DNA of 64,000 bases from Mucilaginibacter sp. L3T2-6 (GCF_030519355.1 NZ_JAUMKC010000023.1:41768-105767); one strand, 5' to 3'. Counted from the first letter of the stretch, positions 43,330 through 52,178 are shown. Notes: a model not told the origin generated them from the sequence alone. Numbers and translations are program-made.

Positions 43330-44934
43330 TTATTTCACTTGCAGAAAATTTATAAACGTAATTACCGATTCATTGATCTTATCGAACACCAAAGAAGGCA
43401 TAATACCTAATATAAGCGCAATAAAGGCCAGGGGCATCAGGGTCAGCTTTTCGCGGAAATTCAGGTCGGTAAGAGCTGATTTCCATACAGAACCACCTTT
43501 TAAATTCAGCGAACCAAAGAACATGCGCTGTAGCGTCCACAAAAAATAGGCGGCGCTCAACAGTATGCCTACCGATCCGCAGATGGCCATCCAGTGCGGC
43601 AGGTTACCGTTAACCGATGCTGATTTAAAAGCTCCGGTAAGCGAGAATGCTTCACCAATAAATGCCGAGAACCCTGGCAAACCAAGTGAGGCAAAAAAGG
43701 CAACAATAACGAATGCCGCATATTTAGGCATGATAGTCGTTAGGCCGCGGAAGTGAGTGATGCCCCTGTCGTGCACACGATTGTACACTACCCCCGCCAG
43801 GAAGAACAGCATCGTTGATAAAAAGCCGTGACTTACCATCTGCATAACCGCGCCGCTTAAGCCTTCGGTCGTCATGGAAGCTATGCCGAGCAGTACGAAG
43901 CCCATGTGCGAAACGGATGAATAAGCTATCATGCGTTTTAAGTCGTGCTGCGATAGGGCGTTCAATGCGCCGTATATGATCGATATTACACCAAGCAAAC
44001 CCAGCCAGTAAGCGCCGGTGTGTGCGATCTCCGGAAAAATGCCGACAGCTATGCGGATAATGCCATAGCCGCCAACCTTTAACAGAACACCCGCAAGAAT
44101 AATAGAAACCGGCGTCGGTGCTTCCACGTGAGCATCAGGCAGCCAGGTATGCAGCGGCACCAGCGGCACCTTTATGGCAAAGGCAATAAATAATACGATG
44201 AAACCAACCGATCGCGCGGAGAAGCCCAAAATTGATTGCTGGCTAACCACTGCGAATACGGAACCCGGCTGATAATTTGCCGGATTCATCATCTGTATCA
44301 TATTAAAGGTATGCCTGCCCGTGGCAGGGTCGGTAACCGAAAGGTATAGCCCAATCATCACCAGCAACATAAACACCGAACCGAACAAGGTGTACAGAAA
44401 GAATTTGATGGCGGCATATTCGCGCCGTGCTCCGCCCCACATCCCTATCAAAAAGTACAACGGCAGCAGCATCAATTCGTAGAAGATATAGAACAAGAAG
44501 AAGTCTAACGCACAAAATACGCCGATAACGGCCATATCGAGGATCAGGAACAGCACAAAGAAGCCCTTCAGGTTACTTTTTATTTCCCACGAAGCTAATG
44601 CGGCTACAACCAGTACAGCCGAACTCATCACCAGTAATGCAATGGAAAGCCCGTCTATCCCCACGAAATAATCTATCTGCATTTTACCTAATGTGCCCAG
44701 GTCGAGGTTTATCCAGGGCAATTTTTGGATAAATTGAAATTGCTCTTCATGGTTTACGCCGGCAAATGCTGCGCCCGTTTTAAAGTTGCAATAAATCCAT
44801 ACAGCCAAACCTAGTTGTACAAGCGTAGCACCCAGCGCGATAAATTTAAAGCTGTGTCTCCATGCCGACGGCAATACCGCTATCACCAGCGCAAACAGTA
44901 CAGGAATAAATATGAGGAGGCTAAGGATGTTCAT
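43330..44934 (-). CDS. nuoM: NADH-quinone oxidoreductase subunit M
   Basis: This 534-residue antiporter-like subunit of Complex I has about 14 helices. Motifs are FYIFYELMLLPLYFLIG (TM5 Glu), PLVPLHTWLPDAHVEAPTPVSIIL (split here: PLHTWLPDAHVEAPTPVS) and the lysine helix ALSQHDLKRMIAYSSVSHMG. The frame opens 10 codons further upstream, but the ATG at 44932-44934 gives the usual NuoM start MNILSLLIFIPVLFAL. A 137-base gap with a heptamer repeat separates it from nuoL. Confidence 0.95.
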   Translation of the reverse strand: MNILSLLIFIPVLFALVIAVLPSAWRHSFKFIALGATLVQLGLAVWIYCNFKTGAAFAGVNHEEQFQFIQKLPWINLDLGTLGKMQIDYFVGIDGLSIALLVMSSAVLVVAALASWEIKSNLKGFFVLFLILDMAVIGVFCALDFFLFYIFYELMLLPLYFLIGMWGGARREYAAIKFFLYTLFGSVFMLLVMIGLYLSVTDPATGRHTFNMIQMMNPANYQPGSVFAVVSQQSILGFSARSVGFIVLFIAFAIKVPLVPLHTWLPDAHVEAPTPVSIILAGVLLKVGGYGIIRIAVGIFPEIAHTGAYWLGLLGVISIIYGALNALSQHDLKRMIAYSSVSHMGFVLLGIASMTTEGLSGAVMQMVSHGFLSTMLFFLAGVVYNRVHDRGITHFRGLTTIMPKYAAFVIVAFFASLGLPGFSAFIGEAFSLTGAFKSASVNGNLPHWMAICGSVGILLSAAYFLWTLQRMFFGSLNLKGGSVWKSALTDLNFREKLTLMPLAFIALILGIMPSLVFDKINESVITFINFLQVK

Positions 44935-45014
44935 GCTGAGAGAAGAGTTAGAGTCAGGAACCAAGGATCAAGAGCCAATACAGGAAGAGAAAATATACGC
45001 AACCCGGTCAAAGA

Positions 45015-45070
45015 CCTTTCGCCTTTCACCTTTAAGCATTCGCCATCCGTCTTTAACCTTTTACCTAACA
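45015..45070. repeat. Heptamer repeat tract between nuoL and nuoM
   Basis: Eight consecutive 7-nt units read CCTTTCG, CCTTTCA, then CCTTTAA, GCATTCG, CCATCCG, TCTTTAA, CCTTTTA and CCTAACA. The units are variants of the same CCTTTNN word seen at 13449-13476, about 31 kb away. It starts right at the nuoL stop. Confidence 0.75.
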
Positions 45071-45071
45071 T

Positions 45072-47111
45072 CTAGTATTTGAATAAAAGAAAAATAAAAA
45101 CTGCTAATATAACTACCAGCATGCTGTACAGGTAATATTGCACTTTGCCGCCCTGGAAACGGCGCGCAAAGTTACCAATTGCGTGTACAGCATCGGCTAT
45201 GGTATGTAAAAATCCATCTATAATAAATTTATCTATCCAGGCGGCAGTTTTGGATGCCGCTATAGCCAGCTTACCCAGTGCGTGTATAAAGCCGTCGATA
45301 GCCCGCCTATCAAACCAGAATGTACTTCGGCCCAAAACAATCACAGGTTTTACTACGTACTTTTTATAAAAAGCGTCGATATACCATTCGTTAAACGATA
45401 ACTGCCATAAAGCGCTGTTTTGTGAAAATGGACTTAGCTTTCTCTTTCCGTAAATGGTGTAAGCGCCATAGATGACCAGTAAGCTAAAAATATTAACGCA
45501 AACCGGTACTATAAAATGGATAAAACCTGCTTCTGCTGTTTTGCCCGGATAAGACATACCAGTATATAACCACGATTGCTCGTAACCTACCGGATTAAAC
45601 GAAAACAAAGGGAACAAACTGCAAATGGCCAGAAAAACCAGGGGCGCCTTATATAACCAGCCGCCATCGCTGATATGCAGATAGAGTGCGCTGTATTGTT
45701 CGGCCAACCGAAATTTGCCAAAGAAAACCTTTACTATTAAACGAATTACATAAAATGCGGTAAGCCAGGTGGCGATGACAGCAAATACCGGCACCAGCAT
45801 TAAAGCCCGGCTCTTATGCTCCGACCATTCAAAAGCCTGTATTAATATGCCATCTTTAGACAGGTAGCCGGAAGTTAGAGGCAGGCCTGTTAAAGCCAGT
45901 CCGCCAACGAGCGCCGTAATGAAAGTAAGCGGCATTTTCTTGCGCAAACCACCCATGTTCTGAATATTTTGCGGGTCGATGTCAAGCTTATTATCATCGC
46001 GGATGTGCGCCATTTGATGTATGACGATACCTGCAACCAAAAACAGCAGACACTTAAAAAAGGCGTGTGTAACCAGGTGGAACAAAGATGACGAATATGC
46101 GCCAACTCCCATGGCCATCACCATGTAGCCTAACTGTGAAATAGTGGAATAAGCGAGGATCCGTTTTAAATCATTTTGAGTAAGAGCGATAGTTGCCGCC
46201 ATAAATGCGGTAAAGCAGCCGGCAACTGCCAGAAAGGTAAGTTCCGCGTCGTTAAACATCGGGTATACCCGGCCCAATAAAAATACTCCTGCTGCAACCA
46301 TAGTAGCGGCATGTATTAATGCTGAAACAGATGTGGGGCCCTCCATGGCATCAGGCAGCCATGTATGCAGCGGGAACTGTGCTGATTTTGCGGCGACCGC
46401 CAGGAAGACGCCTGCAAACGCCGCGTACTGCCAGATAACGGGGAGCTGCGCAGCAGGGTTTAAAGCTGCAGGTGTGTTTCGCCCGAACAAACTATCAATG
46501 TCAAAGGTGTGGTAAGCAGAAAAAAGGAGAAGGATAGCGGCCAATAGTCCTATATCCCCTATCCTGTTCATAATAAAAGCCTTTTTATTTGCCTGCACTG
46601 CCTTGTGCCGCGTAAACCAAAAACCGATTAACAGATACGACGAAAAGCCAACCAGTTCCCAGCTCATGTAAAAAAGCACCAGGTTATCCACCACCACCAG
46701 CGCCAGCATGCTGAAACAAAACAAACTCAAATACGCGAAGTAGCGGCTGTACCCGGCATCACCCCTCATATAAGCTAACGAGTAAATATGAACAGGCAGG
46801 GCGATCAGATTCACCAGCAGCAGCATGAGCACCGAAAGGTTGTTCAGCAAAACACCGGCGTACACTTTGGTGTCTCCGATGGTAAACCATAGCACTTTTT
46901 GATGAACAAGATGATTGGTATCCCAAACTTTTGCAAACACAAATACAGACAACGCACAGCTGAACAATATAGCCGCAGTTGACATCCAGCCTGATACTTT
47001 GCTGCCTTTGGCCGGGAAAAATATATTAACAGCAAAGGCCAGTAAGGGCAGTAATACTGCCGCCAGCGTAAATTTTATGGTAAGAGTATCTATTGCCTGT
47101 AAAAAATCCAA
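45072..47111 (-). CDS. nuoL: NADH-quinone oxidoreductase subunit L
   Basis: This 679-residue largest antiporter-like subunit of Complex I has the TM5 Glu in FYMSWELVGFSSYLLIGFW. TM7 is QFPLHTWLPDAMEGPTSVSA, the TM8 lysine is in ALTQNDLKRILAYSTISQLG, and the later part forms the long lateral helix HL typical of NuoL. The length is somewhat above E. coli NuoL (613), with an extended C-terminal region (HALGKLAIAASKTAAWIDKF). Only 3 bases separate it from the plug-repeat protein upstream. Confidence 0.96.
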   Translation of the reverse strand: MDFLQAIDTLTIKFTLAAVLLPLLAFAVNIFFPAKGSKVSGWMSTAAILFSCALSVFVFAKVWDTNHLVHQKVLWFTIGDTKVYAGVLLNNLSVLMLLLVNLIALPVHIYSLAYMRGDAGYSRYFAYLSLFCFSMLALVVVDNLVLFYMSWELVGFSSYLLIGFWFTRHKAVQANKKAFIMNRIGDIGLLAAILLLFSAYHTFDIDSLFGRNTPAALNPAAQLPVIWQYAAFAGVFLAVAAKSAQFPLHTWLPDAMEGPTSVSALIHAATMVAAGVFLLGRVYPMFNDAELTFLAVAGCFTAFMAATIALTQNDLKRILAYSTISQLGYMVMAMGVGAYSSSLFHLVTHAFFKCLLFLVAGIVIHQMAHIRDDNKLDIDPQNIQNMGGLRKKMPLTFITALVGGLALTGLPLTSGYLSKDGILIQAFEWSEHKSRALMLVPVFAVIATWLTAFYVIRLIVKVFFGKFRLAEQYSALYLHISDGGWLYKAPLVFLAICSLFPLFSFNPVGYEQSWLYTGMSYPGKTAEAGFIHFIVPVCVNIFSLLVIYGAYTIYGKRKLSPFSQNSALWQLSFNEWYIDAFYKKYVVKPVIVLGRSTFWFDRRAIDGFIHALGKLAIAASKTAAWIDKFIIDGFLHTIADAVHAIGNFARRFQGGKVQYYLYSMLVVILAVFIFLLFKY

Positions 47112-47114
47112 TGC

Positions 47115-47843
47115 TTATTTTTTCGTCGTGATGGCTACTTCTGTTCCCGGTTTTGAGAACTTAACTTTTAAAATATTTTCTTTGGTGAGGTTAGATAATC
47201 TCGCCAGGCAATCCAGCCCTTTATCGCAATGGGTCCCATCAACCGTGTAATTCAAGGCAGAATCATCGTTATTATGCGCATCCAGATATTTTTTATAAGC
47301 AGGCGACGCTGCAGATAATGCCTGCTTATATTTTTTCGCCACGCTGCCTTTGGTGGTAACCATAATAACTTTGCCATTTGCTACGCCGATAACAGGGGTA
47401 GCAGTATTATTATTCACTACCCTTATCGATTCTATATCCTGCGAATCGATGTCTTCTAAACTTTTATCTGTTACCACGCCGTCAACCACATAGGTAACGC
47501 TATCAGGCAATGCAGCGTGGGATTTACTGCTTTGCGGTTGCATGGGCAAGTATGTTTTATTGGCCTTGGTTTCTATCATTATCACACCATTAGCCCCGCC
47601 GGCTCCGTATCTTTTAACAGCGTCGGGCGATTTTAAAACGGTGATGCTTTTGATATCATCGGTATTAAGCGTATTAATATTGCCGCCATAAATTTTGCCG
47701 TCTAAAACATACAGCGGTTTCATCAACGACCCGGCATCGAACGAAGTGTTAGCCGGTGACTGGTTGCGTGTGGTGTCTGTGCCCTGTGCAAGCGCCCCAA
47801 ACCCTATGAACAATAAACCTAGTAAACAGTGCAGCTTTTTCAT
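47115..47843 (-). CDS. Exported TonB-plug-repeat protein without a barrel, inside the nuo operon
   Basis: This 242-residue protein has a signal peptide (MKKLHCLLGLLFIGFGALAQ). The first repeat (about 40-95) is a textbook SusC-type plug segment: PLYVLDGK, then DDIKSITVLKSPDAVKRYG and GGANGVIMIETK. A second, diverged copy (about 115-170) reads VTYVVDGVVTDK, QDIESIRVVNN and GKVIMVTTKG. A third, weaker copy (about 197-242) reads LNYTVDGTHCDK and TKENILKVKFSK, ending EVAITTKK. No transmembrane barrel follows. Location is periplasmic. It lies 3 bases from both nuoK and nuoL and cannot be transcribed apart from them. Function is unknown; a signalling or assembly role is speculation. Confidence 0.85.
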   Translation of the reverse strand: MKKLHCLLGLLFIGFGALAQGTDTTRNQSPANTSFDAGSLMKPLYVLDGKIYGGNINTLNTDDIKSITVLKSPDAVKRYGAGGANGVIMIETKANKTYLPMQPQSSKSHAALPDSVTYVVDGVVTDKSLEDIDSQDIESIRVVNNNTATPVIGVANGKVIMVTTKGSVAKKYKQALSAASPAYKKYLDAHNNDDSALNYTVDGTHCDKGLDCLARLSNLTKENILKVKFSKPGTEVAITTKK

Positions 47844-47846
47844 GTT

Positions 47847-48152
47847 TTAGTCCCTCAATTTATCAACCTGGCCCGGGTCAATGGTTTTAAATCGTTTATA
47901 AACATTTAAGATGATGGCCAGTGCCACGGCCGTAGTAGCAGCAGCCAGTACAATTGCAAATAACGAGAACATTTGCCCGCCATTATCCATCCTGTCATAT
48001 TTGCCAAAGGCGACAAGGTTTAGGATGGCTGCGTTCAGCATCAGCTCAATTCCTATCAGTACCTGGATGGCATTTTGTTTAGAAACGATCATATACATGC
48101 CCGTGCAAAACAAAACAGCCCCCACAATCAGGAAGTCTGTTAACGATATCAT
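47847..48152 (-). CDS. nuoK: NADH-quinone oxidoreductase subunit K
   Basis: This 101-residue subunit has three transmembrane helices. It has the conserved membrane Glu pair: LIGIELMLNAAILNLVAF in TM2, and the TM3 region FSLFAIVLAAATTAVALAII. It belongs to the proton pathway linking NuoH to the antiporter subunits. Its start overlaps the nuoJ stop by 4 bases. Confidence 0.95.
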   Translation of the reverse strand: MISLTDFLIVGAVLFCTGMYMIVSKQNAIQVLIGIELMLNAAILNLVAFGKYDRMDNGGQMFSLFAIVLAAATTAVALAIILNVYKRFKTIDPGQVDKLRD

Positions 48153-48700
48153 AATGAACTTCCCTCCTTCCGCGATAAATGAGCCGCACCAATAAGGGCT
48201 ACCATCAGCAATACGGATACCGCCTCAAATGGCAGCAGGTATCTGGTCATTAAATTTACACCAATATTTTCAGTTGTTGCTGATGTTGGCAAAATTACAT
48301 TTTTCGTGAACTGTGCTTTTTTTATCCAGGCAAGGTTATCGGCATCTATTCTAAAAATAACGGTTATCAGCACTGCTAAAAATAACCCTGCTAAAATAAT
48401 TGCGGGCAGTTTATTGATATTGATGAATTTGCGCTTTAGCTCACCAACCGCATTTAAAGTTTCTTTACCCGACAGCATAAATGCAAACAGGATGAGCACT
48501 AATATACCGCCTACATAAATAACAACCTGCGTTATCGCTACAAAATCCGCCAGTGCCAGCACATACAAACCAGCCAGTGCAAACAAGGTAACGAAAAACA
48601 TAAAGATACTGCGCACCAGGTTTTTGGTGGCGGCTACAAACAAGGCAGAAGCCACTGCAATAAACGCCATCAGGTAAAATAAAAGCTGTACTAAACTCAT
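48149..48700 (-). CDS. nuoJ: NADH-quinone oxidoreductase subunit J
   Basis: This 183-residue membrane subunit has five helices. Conserved TM3 is in DFVAITQVVIYVGGILVLIL (pi-bulge region with the conserved Tyr and Gly pair). The C-terminal LPFEAVSVLLMVALIGAAHL is typical. Both ends overlap the neighbouring nuo genes by 4 bases. Confidence 0.95.
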   Translation of the reverse strand: MSLVQLLFYLMAFIAVASALFVAATKNLVRSIFMFFVTLFALAGLYVLALADFVAITQVVIYVGGILVLILFAFMLSGKETLNAVGELKRKFININKLPAIILAGLFLAVLITVIFRIDADNLAWIKKAQFTKNVILPTSATTENIGVNLMTRYLLPFEAVSVLLMVALIGAAHLSRKEGSSL

Positions 48701-49281
48701 GCCCCGCCCTCCTTTTTCTGCATGGCAGCTAATTTGGCTGCCTGCCGATCTGCCTGCTGCTGTTCAAGCTCACGCCTTTTCTGCGCCGCCACTTCGGGCG
48801 GCATATCCGAGAATTCGTAAGTTAGATCACTCAGCTGGAAAACGCTTTTATCATACTGGTTAGTCATTACAATGCATTCTGTGGGGCAAACGATAGTACA
48901 CAGACCGCAGTACATGCATTTTGCCATGTCGATATCAAACTTAGCCGCGTACAGCCTTTTGGTTGTTCCGTCGGATGTTTGACCAATGGCTTCAGTTGCT
49001 TTTATCGATTCGATGTCGATGCAATTCACCGGGCAAACTTTGGCGCACAGGTCGCATACAATGCAGTCGTCAATCTCTACATCCAGCTGATAGCGTCCAA
49101 CTTCCGGCGAGGGCAGCTTCTGTTTGGGGTATTGTATGGTATTGGTACCTTCCAGTTGCTTAAAGTAGTTGTTATCGCTTGCCGGCACCAATTCCCGCTT
49201 TTTATGCGACGCAAAAAGGTGCCTGACGGTGATGGATAACCCTTTCAGTGTTGTTTTAATACCTTTTATCGTGTTCGTCAT
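48697..49281 (-). CDS. nuoI: NADH-quinone oxidoreductase subunit I
   Basis: This 194-residue subunit carries clusters N6a and N6b: two complete 4Fe-4S motifs, CIVCDLCAKVCP and CMYCGLCTIVCP, passing electrons towards NuoB. The frame is open for 10 more codons upstream, but those codons (MIWMANDEWP) lie in an intergenic heptamer repeat. The ATG at 49279-49281 (MTNTIKGIKTTLKGL) gives the usual N-terminal amphipathic helix. This start lies within the 3' arm of a repeat hairpin, which may limit its translation. The C-terminal tail (RRELEQQQADRQAAKLAAMQ) is long and charged. Confidence 0.93.
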   Translation of the reverse strand: MTNTIKGIKTTLKGLSITVRHLFASHKKRELVPASDNNYFKQLEGTNTIQYPKQKLPSPEVGRYQLDVEIDDCIVCDLCAKVCPVNCIDIESIKATEAIGQTSDGTTKRLYAAKFDIDMAKCMYCGLCTIVCPTECIVMTNQYDKSVFQLSDLTYEFSDMPPEVAAQKRRELEQQQADRQAAKLAAMQKKEGGA

Positions 49282-49363
49282 TGGCCATTCGTCATTTGCC
49301 ATCCATATCATCGGCCGGTAGCCTGGTTTAAATTCACCAATGACTAATGACCAATGCCTAATG
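49277..49363 (-). promoter_or_regulatory. Heptamer-repeat hairpin enclosing the nuoI start codon
   Basis: Units GTCATTG, GCCATTC and two more (49277-49304) are complementary to ACCAATG, ACTAATG and two more (49336-49363), giving about 20 bp of near-continuous pairing around a 31-base loop. In the transcript the nuoI ATG (49279-49281) lies in the 3' arm. It could act as a terminator between nuoH and nuoI or as a translational brake. Confidence 0.6.
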
Positions 49364-49366
49364 ACA

Positions 49367-50437
49367 CTACATTAAAAACACCCTCCATATCCCGGATACC
49401 AACATGCAAAGGAAGGCCAGCGGGGTAAGCACTTTCCAGCACAAGTTCATCAGTTGGTCAACCCGGAAACGGGGAAGCGTCCATCGTATCCACATCTGTA
49501 CACCCACCAGGGCAAGCGTTTTAATTGTTATCCACACAATGCCCCAGCCTGCGCCGGTTGTCCAGCCAGCCAGGTGCAACGGGCCAATATTTGGTAATGG
49601 CGTATTCCATGCGCCCAAAAACAATATTACCCCAATCATCGACACCAGGAACATCATAGAGTATTCAGCCAGAAATACAAGCGCAAACCTTAATCCGGTG
49701 TATTCTGTATGGAAGCCCGCCACCAGTTCTGATTCTGCCTCAGGGATATCAAAAGGCGCGCGGTTACTCTCCGCAAGCGAGGCAATAAAGTAAATTACAA
49801 AGGCTATCAGCAAATGCGGCGCCCGAAACACATTCCATGCGAAAAGGCCGCCTATGGACGAAACGTCCCAAAAGCCAGCAAACTTTACTTCTTCTGTTGA
49901 CAGGATGCCCTGCTGAGCGGATATATCCTGCAGATTTAACGTTTGGGCTATCATCACGACTGATATAATAGCAAACCCGGCAGGCACCTCGTAAGAAATA
50001 ATCTGCGCGGCAGACCGCATTGCGCCCAATATAGAATATTTATTGTTGGAACCCCAACCCGCCATCAGGATACCGAGTGTTTCAATTGACAGTACCGCAA
50101 AAATGTAATAAAGGCCGAGGTTTAACCTGGCAGGTGCAAGGCCAGGCCCCCATGGTAGTGCGGCGAAACCAAGGTACACAGCGATGAAGATGATAGCCGG
50201 AGCCAGAATAAAAAGCAGCTTATCGGCAGCCGCGGGAGTTATCAGCTCCTTTTGCAGCATTTTGAGTATATCGGCAAAGGTTTGCAGCGAACCAAACTTG
50301 CCGGTTTCCGTCGGGCCAAGCCTGTCTTGTATAAAAGCGGAAACTTTACGCTCTGCATATACACCAAACAGCGCAAACAGGGCCGAAAAACCGAATAGCC
50401 CAATAGCAATGATGAAATATGTAATGTAGAAATTCAC
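49367..50437 (-). CDS. nuoH: NADH-quinone oxidoreductase subunit H
   Basis: This 356-residue membrane subunit forms the quinone-binding interface. It has eight helices; conserved blocks are FALFGVYAERKVSAFIQDRLG, KMLQKELITP, the acidic funnel loop LAESNRAPFDIPEAESELVAG (as AESNRAPFDIPEAESELV), and WTLPRFRVDQLM near the end. It is the first gene of the nuo cluster here. nuoA-G are not upstream; instead a promoter box and murI lie there. Confidence 0.96.
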   Translation of the reverse strand: MNFYITYFIIAIGLFGFSALFALFGVYAERKVSAFIQDRLGPTETGKFGSLQTFADILKMLQKELITPAAADKLLFILAPAIIFIAVYLGFAALPWGPGLAPARLNLGLYYIFAVLSIETLGILMAGWGSNNKYSILGAMRSAAQIISYEVPAGFAIISVVMIAQTLNLQDISAQQGILSTEEVKFAGFWDVSSIGGLFAWNVFRAPHLLIAFVIYFIASLAESNRAPFDIPEAESELVAGFHTEYTGLRFALVFLAEYSMMFLVSMIGVILFLGAWNTPLPNIGPLHLAGWTTGAGWGIVWITIKTLALVGVQMWIRWTLPRFRVDQLMNLCWKVLTPLAFLCMLVSGIWRVFLM

Positions 50438-50769
50438 CCCTCTGTAATAGGGTACAAACTTAGTGATTTTTGAGCGATTAAGTTAGCTGTTATTAAATAG
50501 TTGATTAAAAAGATAGAGTTAGTATATAACGTTATTATAATGAAATTCAGGCACTGGTATAATGGTTCCAGCTGCAACCGTAAGGTCTCATCATAAAAAA
50601 TTGGCTATTAATTATTTAATTAAAGGTGACAGGTGAAACTGCGAAGTACATGAAACCATCATTTTTGCAACAGGCCGGCTGAATGTCCTTTTTAGCATGA
50701 GTCCTGCATACGCAAATGGGCGAGTATTTGCGGTTATCTTCCCGTACAGTTTAAGGGAAGCAGCAGTAG
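50438..50769. other. Gap upstream of nuoH and downstream of murI
   Basis: These 332 bases hold the nuoH -7 box (50455-50462) and, at the murI end, a hairpin with the perfect 6-bp arms CTTCCC and GGGAAG (50738-50760), which may end the murI transcript. A 54-codon GTG-started frame (50612-50776, minus) is probably chance. No RNA gene is seen. Confidence 0.5.
50455..50462 (-). promoter_or_regulatory. -7 promoter box of the nuoH-N operon
   Basis: On the minus strand TAAGTTTG matches TAnnTTTG exactly, 17 bases before the nuoH ATG. There is no clear -33 TTTG. Confidence 0.5.
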
Positions 50770-51600
50770 CTAGCACTTTATCTCTGCATACCCCGAATGT
50801 ACCTTTGCGCCAAAAAACAGCTCTGCATAGTGGTCAAAATCGGCAGTGTCATCAGTAGTGGTAAAAAACTGCTGCGTTTTATTTTTGCTGATGCTTTTCT
50901 CCATTTCAGGATGTCGCTGCAGATAGTCTGCCAGGCTTTGGGCTACAATATCCCCCTGCGCTACCACCTGTATATCGGCCGGCAGGTATTCTTTGATTTT
51001 CTGCTGAATTAACGGATAATGTGTACAGGCCAGCAGCAGCGTATCTATTTGATCTGATTTTGCCAGTACCTCTTCCAGGTACTTTTTAACAAAGTAATCG
51101 GCGCCGGGCTTGTCATATTCGCCATTCTCTATCAGCGGCACCCAAAGCGGACAAGCCTGCTGGTATACGGTTATATCGGGAAAAAACTTCCCAATTTCTA
51201 TCACATACGATTCTGACTGTACCGTACCTTTGGTACCTAATACCGCAATTTGTTTTGTTTTGGAATAATCGCCGATCACCTCTGCCGTCGGCCTGATCAC
51301 ACCCAGCACACGCTTTTCCGGATCTTCGTTTTTCAAATCGAGTTGCTGAATATTGCGCAGCGCTTTGGCCGAAGCAGTGTTGCATGCAAGGATAACAAGC
51401 GGGCAGCCTTGTTTAAAAAGCCACTGTACACACTCCCAGGTATATTGATGGATGGTCTGAAACGAGCGGTTACCATACGGTGCGCGGGCAGTATCGCCCA
51501 GGTAAACATAGTCGTAATCCGGTAGTTGCTCAAATATCGATCTGAATACAGTAAGGCCGCCATAGCCCGAATCGAAGATACCAATAGGTTTGTTTTCCAT
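50770..51600 (-). CDS. murI: Glutamate racemase
   Basis: This 276-residue enzyme makes D-glutamate for peptidoglycan. Both catalytic cysteines are in place: ACNTAS and LLACTHYPL. The N-terminal GIFDSGYGGLTVF and LGDTARAPYG blocks are typical. The frame is open 16 codons further upstream, but that part is the ompH terminator, so the ATG at 51598-51600 is the start. It is the last gene of the uppS-bamA-ompH-ompH-murI cluster. Confidence 0.95.
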   Translation of the reverse strand: MENKPIGIFDSGYGGLTVFRSIFEQLPDYDYVYLGDTARAPYGNRSFQTIHQYTWECVQWLFKQGCPLVILACNTASAKALRNIQQLDLKNEDPEKRVLGVIRPTAEVIGDYSKTKQIAVLGTKGTVQSESYVIEIGKFFPDITVYQQACPLWVPLIENGEYDKPGADYFVKKYLEEVLAKSDQIDTLLLACTHYPLIQQKIKEYLPADIQVVAQGDIVAQSLADYLQRHPEMEKSISKNKTQQFFTTTDDTADFDHYAELFFGAKVHSGYAEIKC

Positions 51601-51604
51601 CTGC

Positions 51605-51640
51605 ACAAAAATAAAAAAGCGCCCTGTAATAACAGAGCGC
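51605..51640 (-). terminator. Terminator between ompH and murI
   Basis: On the minus strand GCGCTCTGT pairs with ACAGGGCGC (51619-51640, one G-T pair) around a 4-base loop and is followed by TTTTTTATTTTT. It lies 25 bases after the second ompH stop and only 5 bases before the murI ATG, so murI expression must come from read-through or an unseen promoter. Confidence 0.85.
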
Positions 51641-51665
51641 CTTCTCAATATTTACCTTTCGCTTA

Positions 51666-52178
51666 TTATTTTAAGCCTAATTTTAATTTAACGGCACCCA
51701 TCAGATCATCTCCCGGAGGCGAAACGATCAATTGTGTCTGGTTAGAGTTGATCACATAAGCATAACCTTTTTCCTTTGCTACAGCTTCTATTGCAGTGCG
51801 GCATTTATCGCTCAAAGGCTTAAGCAATTCGTTCGATTTTGCTTCAACCTGCTGCTGTGCGCTCTGGTTCAGGTTTTGAATCCTGGTTTGTATATCCTGT
51901 AATTCAGCCTGTTTTGTAGTACGGACTGCATCGGTCATGGTAGCCTGTGTTTTCTGGTATTCCTGGCCTTTGCTCTGAAGCTCAGTCTGCATTGCAGTCA
52001 ACTGGTCAACAAACTGTTTTTGATAAGTATCTAAAGTAGTCTGAACTGTTTTAAATTCAGGCAATTGTTGAAGTAATGCTTCATAGTTGATATACCCGAT
52101 CTTCGTTTGAGCTTTGGCAAAGTTGCCCATCGCTAAAAAGCATACCGCCACTAAAGCAACTTTAAATAGTTTTTTCAT
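51666..52178 (-). CDS. OmpH/Skp family periplasmic chaperone (downstream copy)
   Basis: This 170-residue protein has a signal peptide ending NFAKAQ. It then has IGYINYEALLQQLPEF (first strand of the trimerisation body) and a long helical hairpin (QLTAMQTELQSKGQEYQKTQ and following). The C-terminal strand element is GYAYVINSNQTQLIV. Skp trimers carry unfolded outer-membrane proteins across the periplasm to BamA, whose gene lies two genes upstream. It is a paralogue of the 52226 gene. The paired layout is usual in Bacteroidota. Confidence 0.9.
   Translation of the reverse strand: MKKLFKVALVAVCFLAMGNFAKAQTKIGYINYEALLQQLPEFKTVQTTLDTYQKQFVDQLTAMQTELQSKGQEYQKTQATMTDAVRTTKQAELQDIQTRIQNLNQSAQQQVEAKSNELLKPLSDKCRTAIEAVAKEKGYAYVINSNQTQLIVSPPGDDLMGAVKLKLGLK

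Noticed and set aside
50612..50776. 54-codon GTG-started minus-strand frame downstream of murI
   Set aside because: It starts inside the last codons of murI, includes the murI hairpin and has no recognisable domain.
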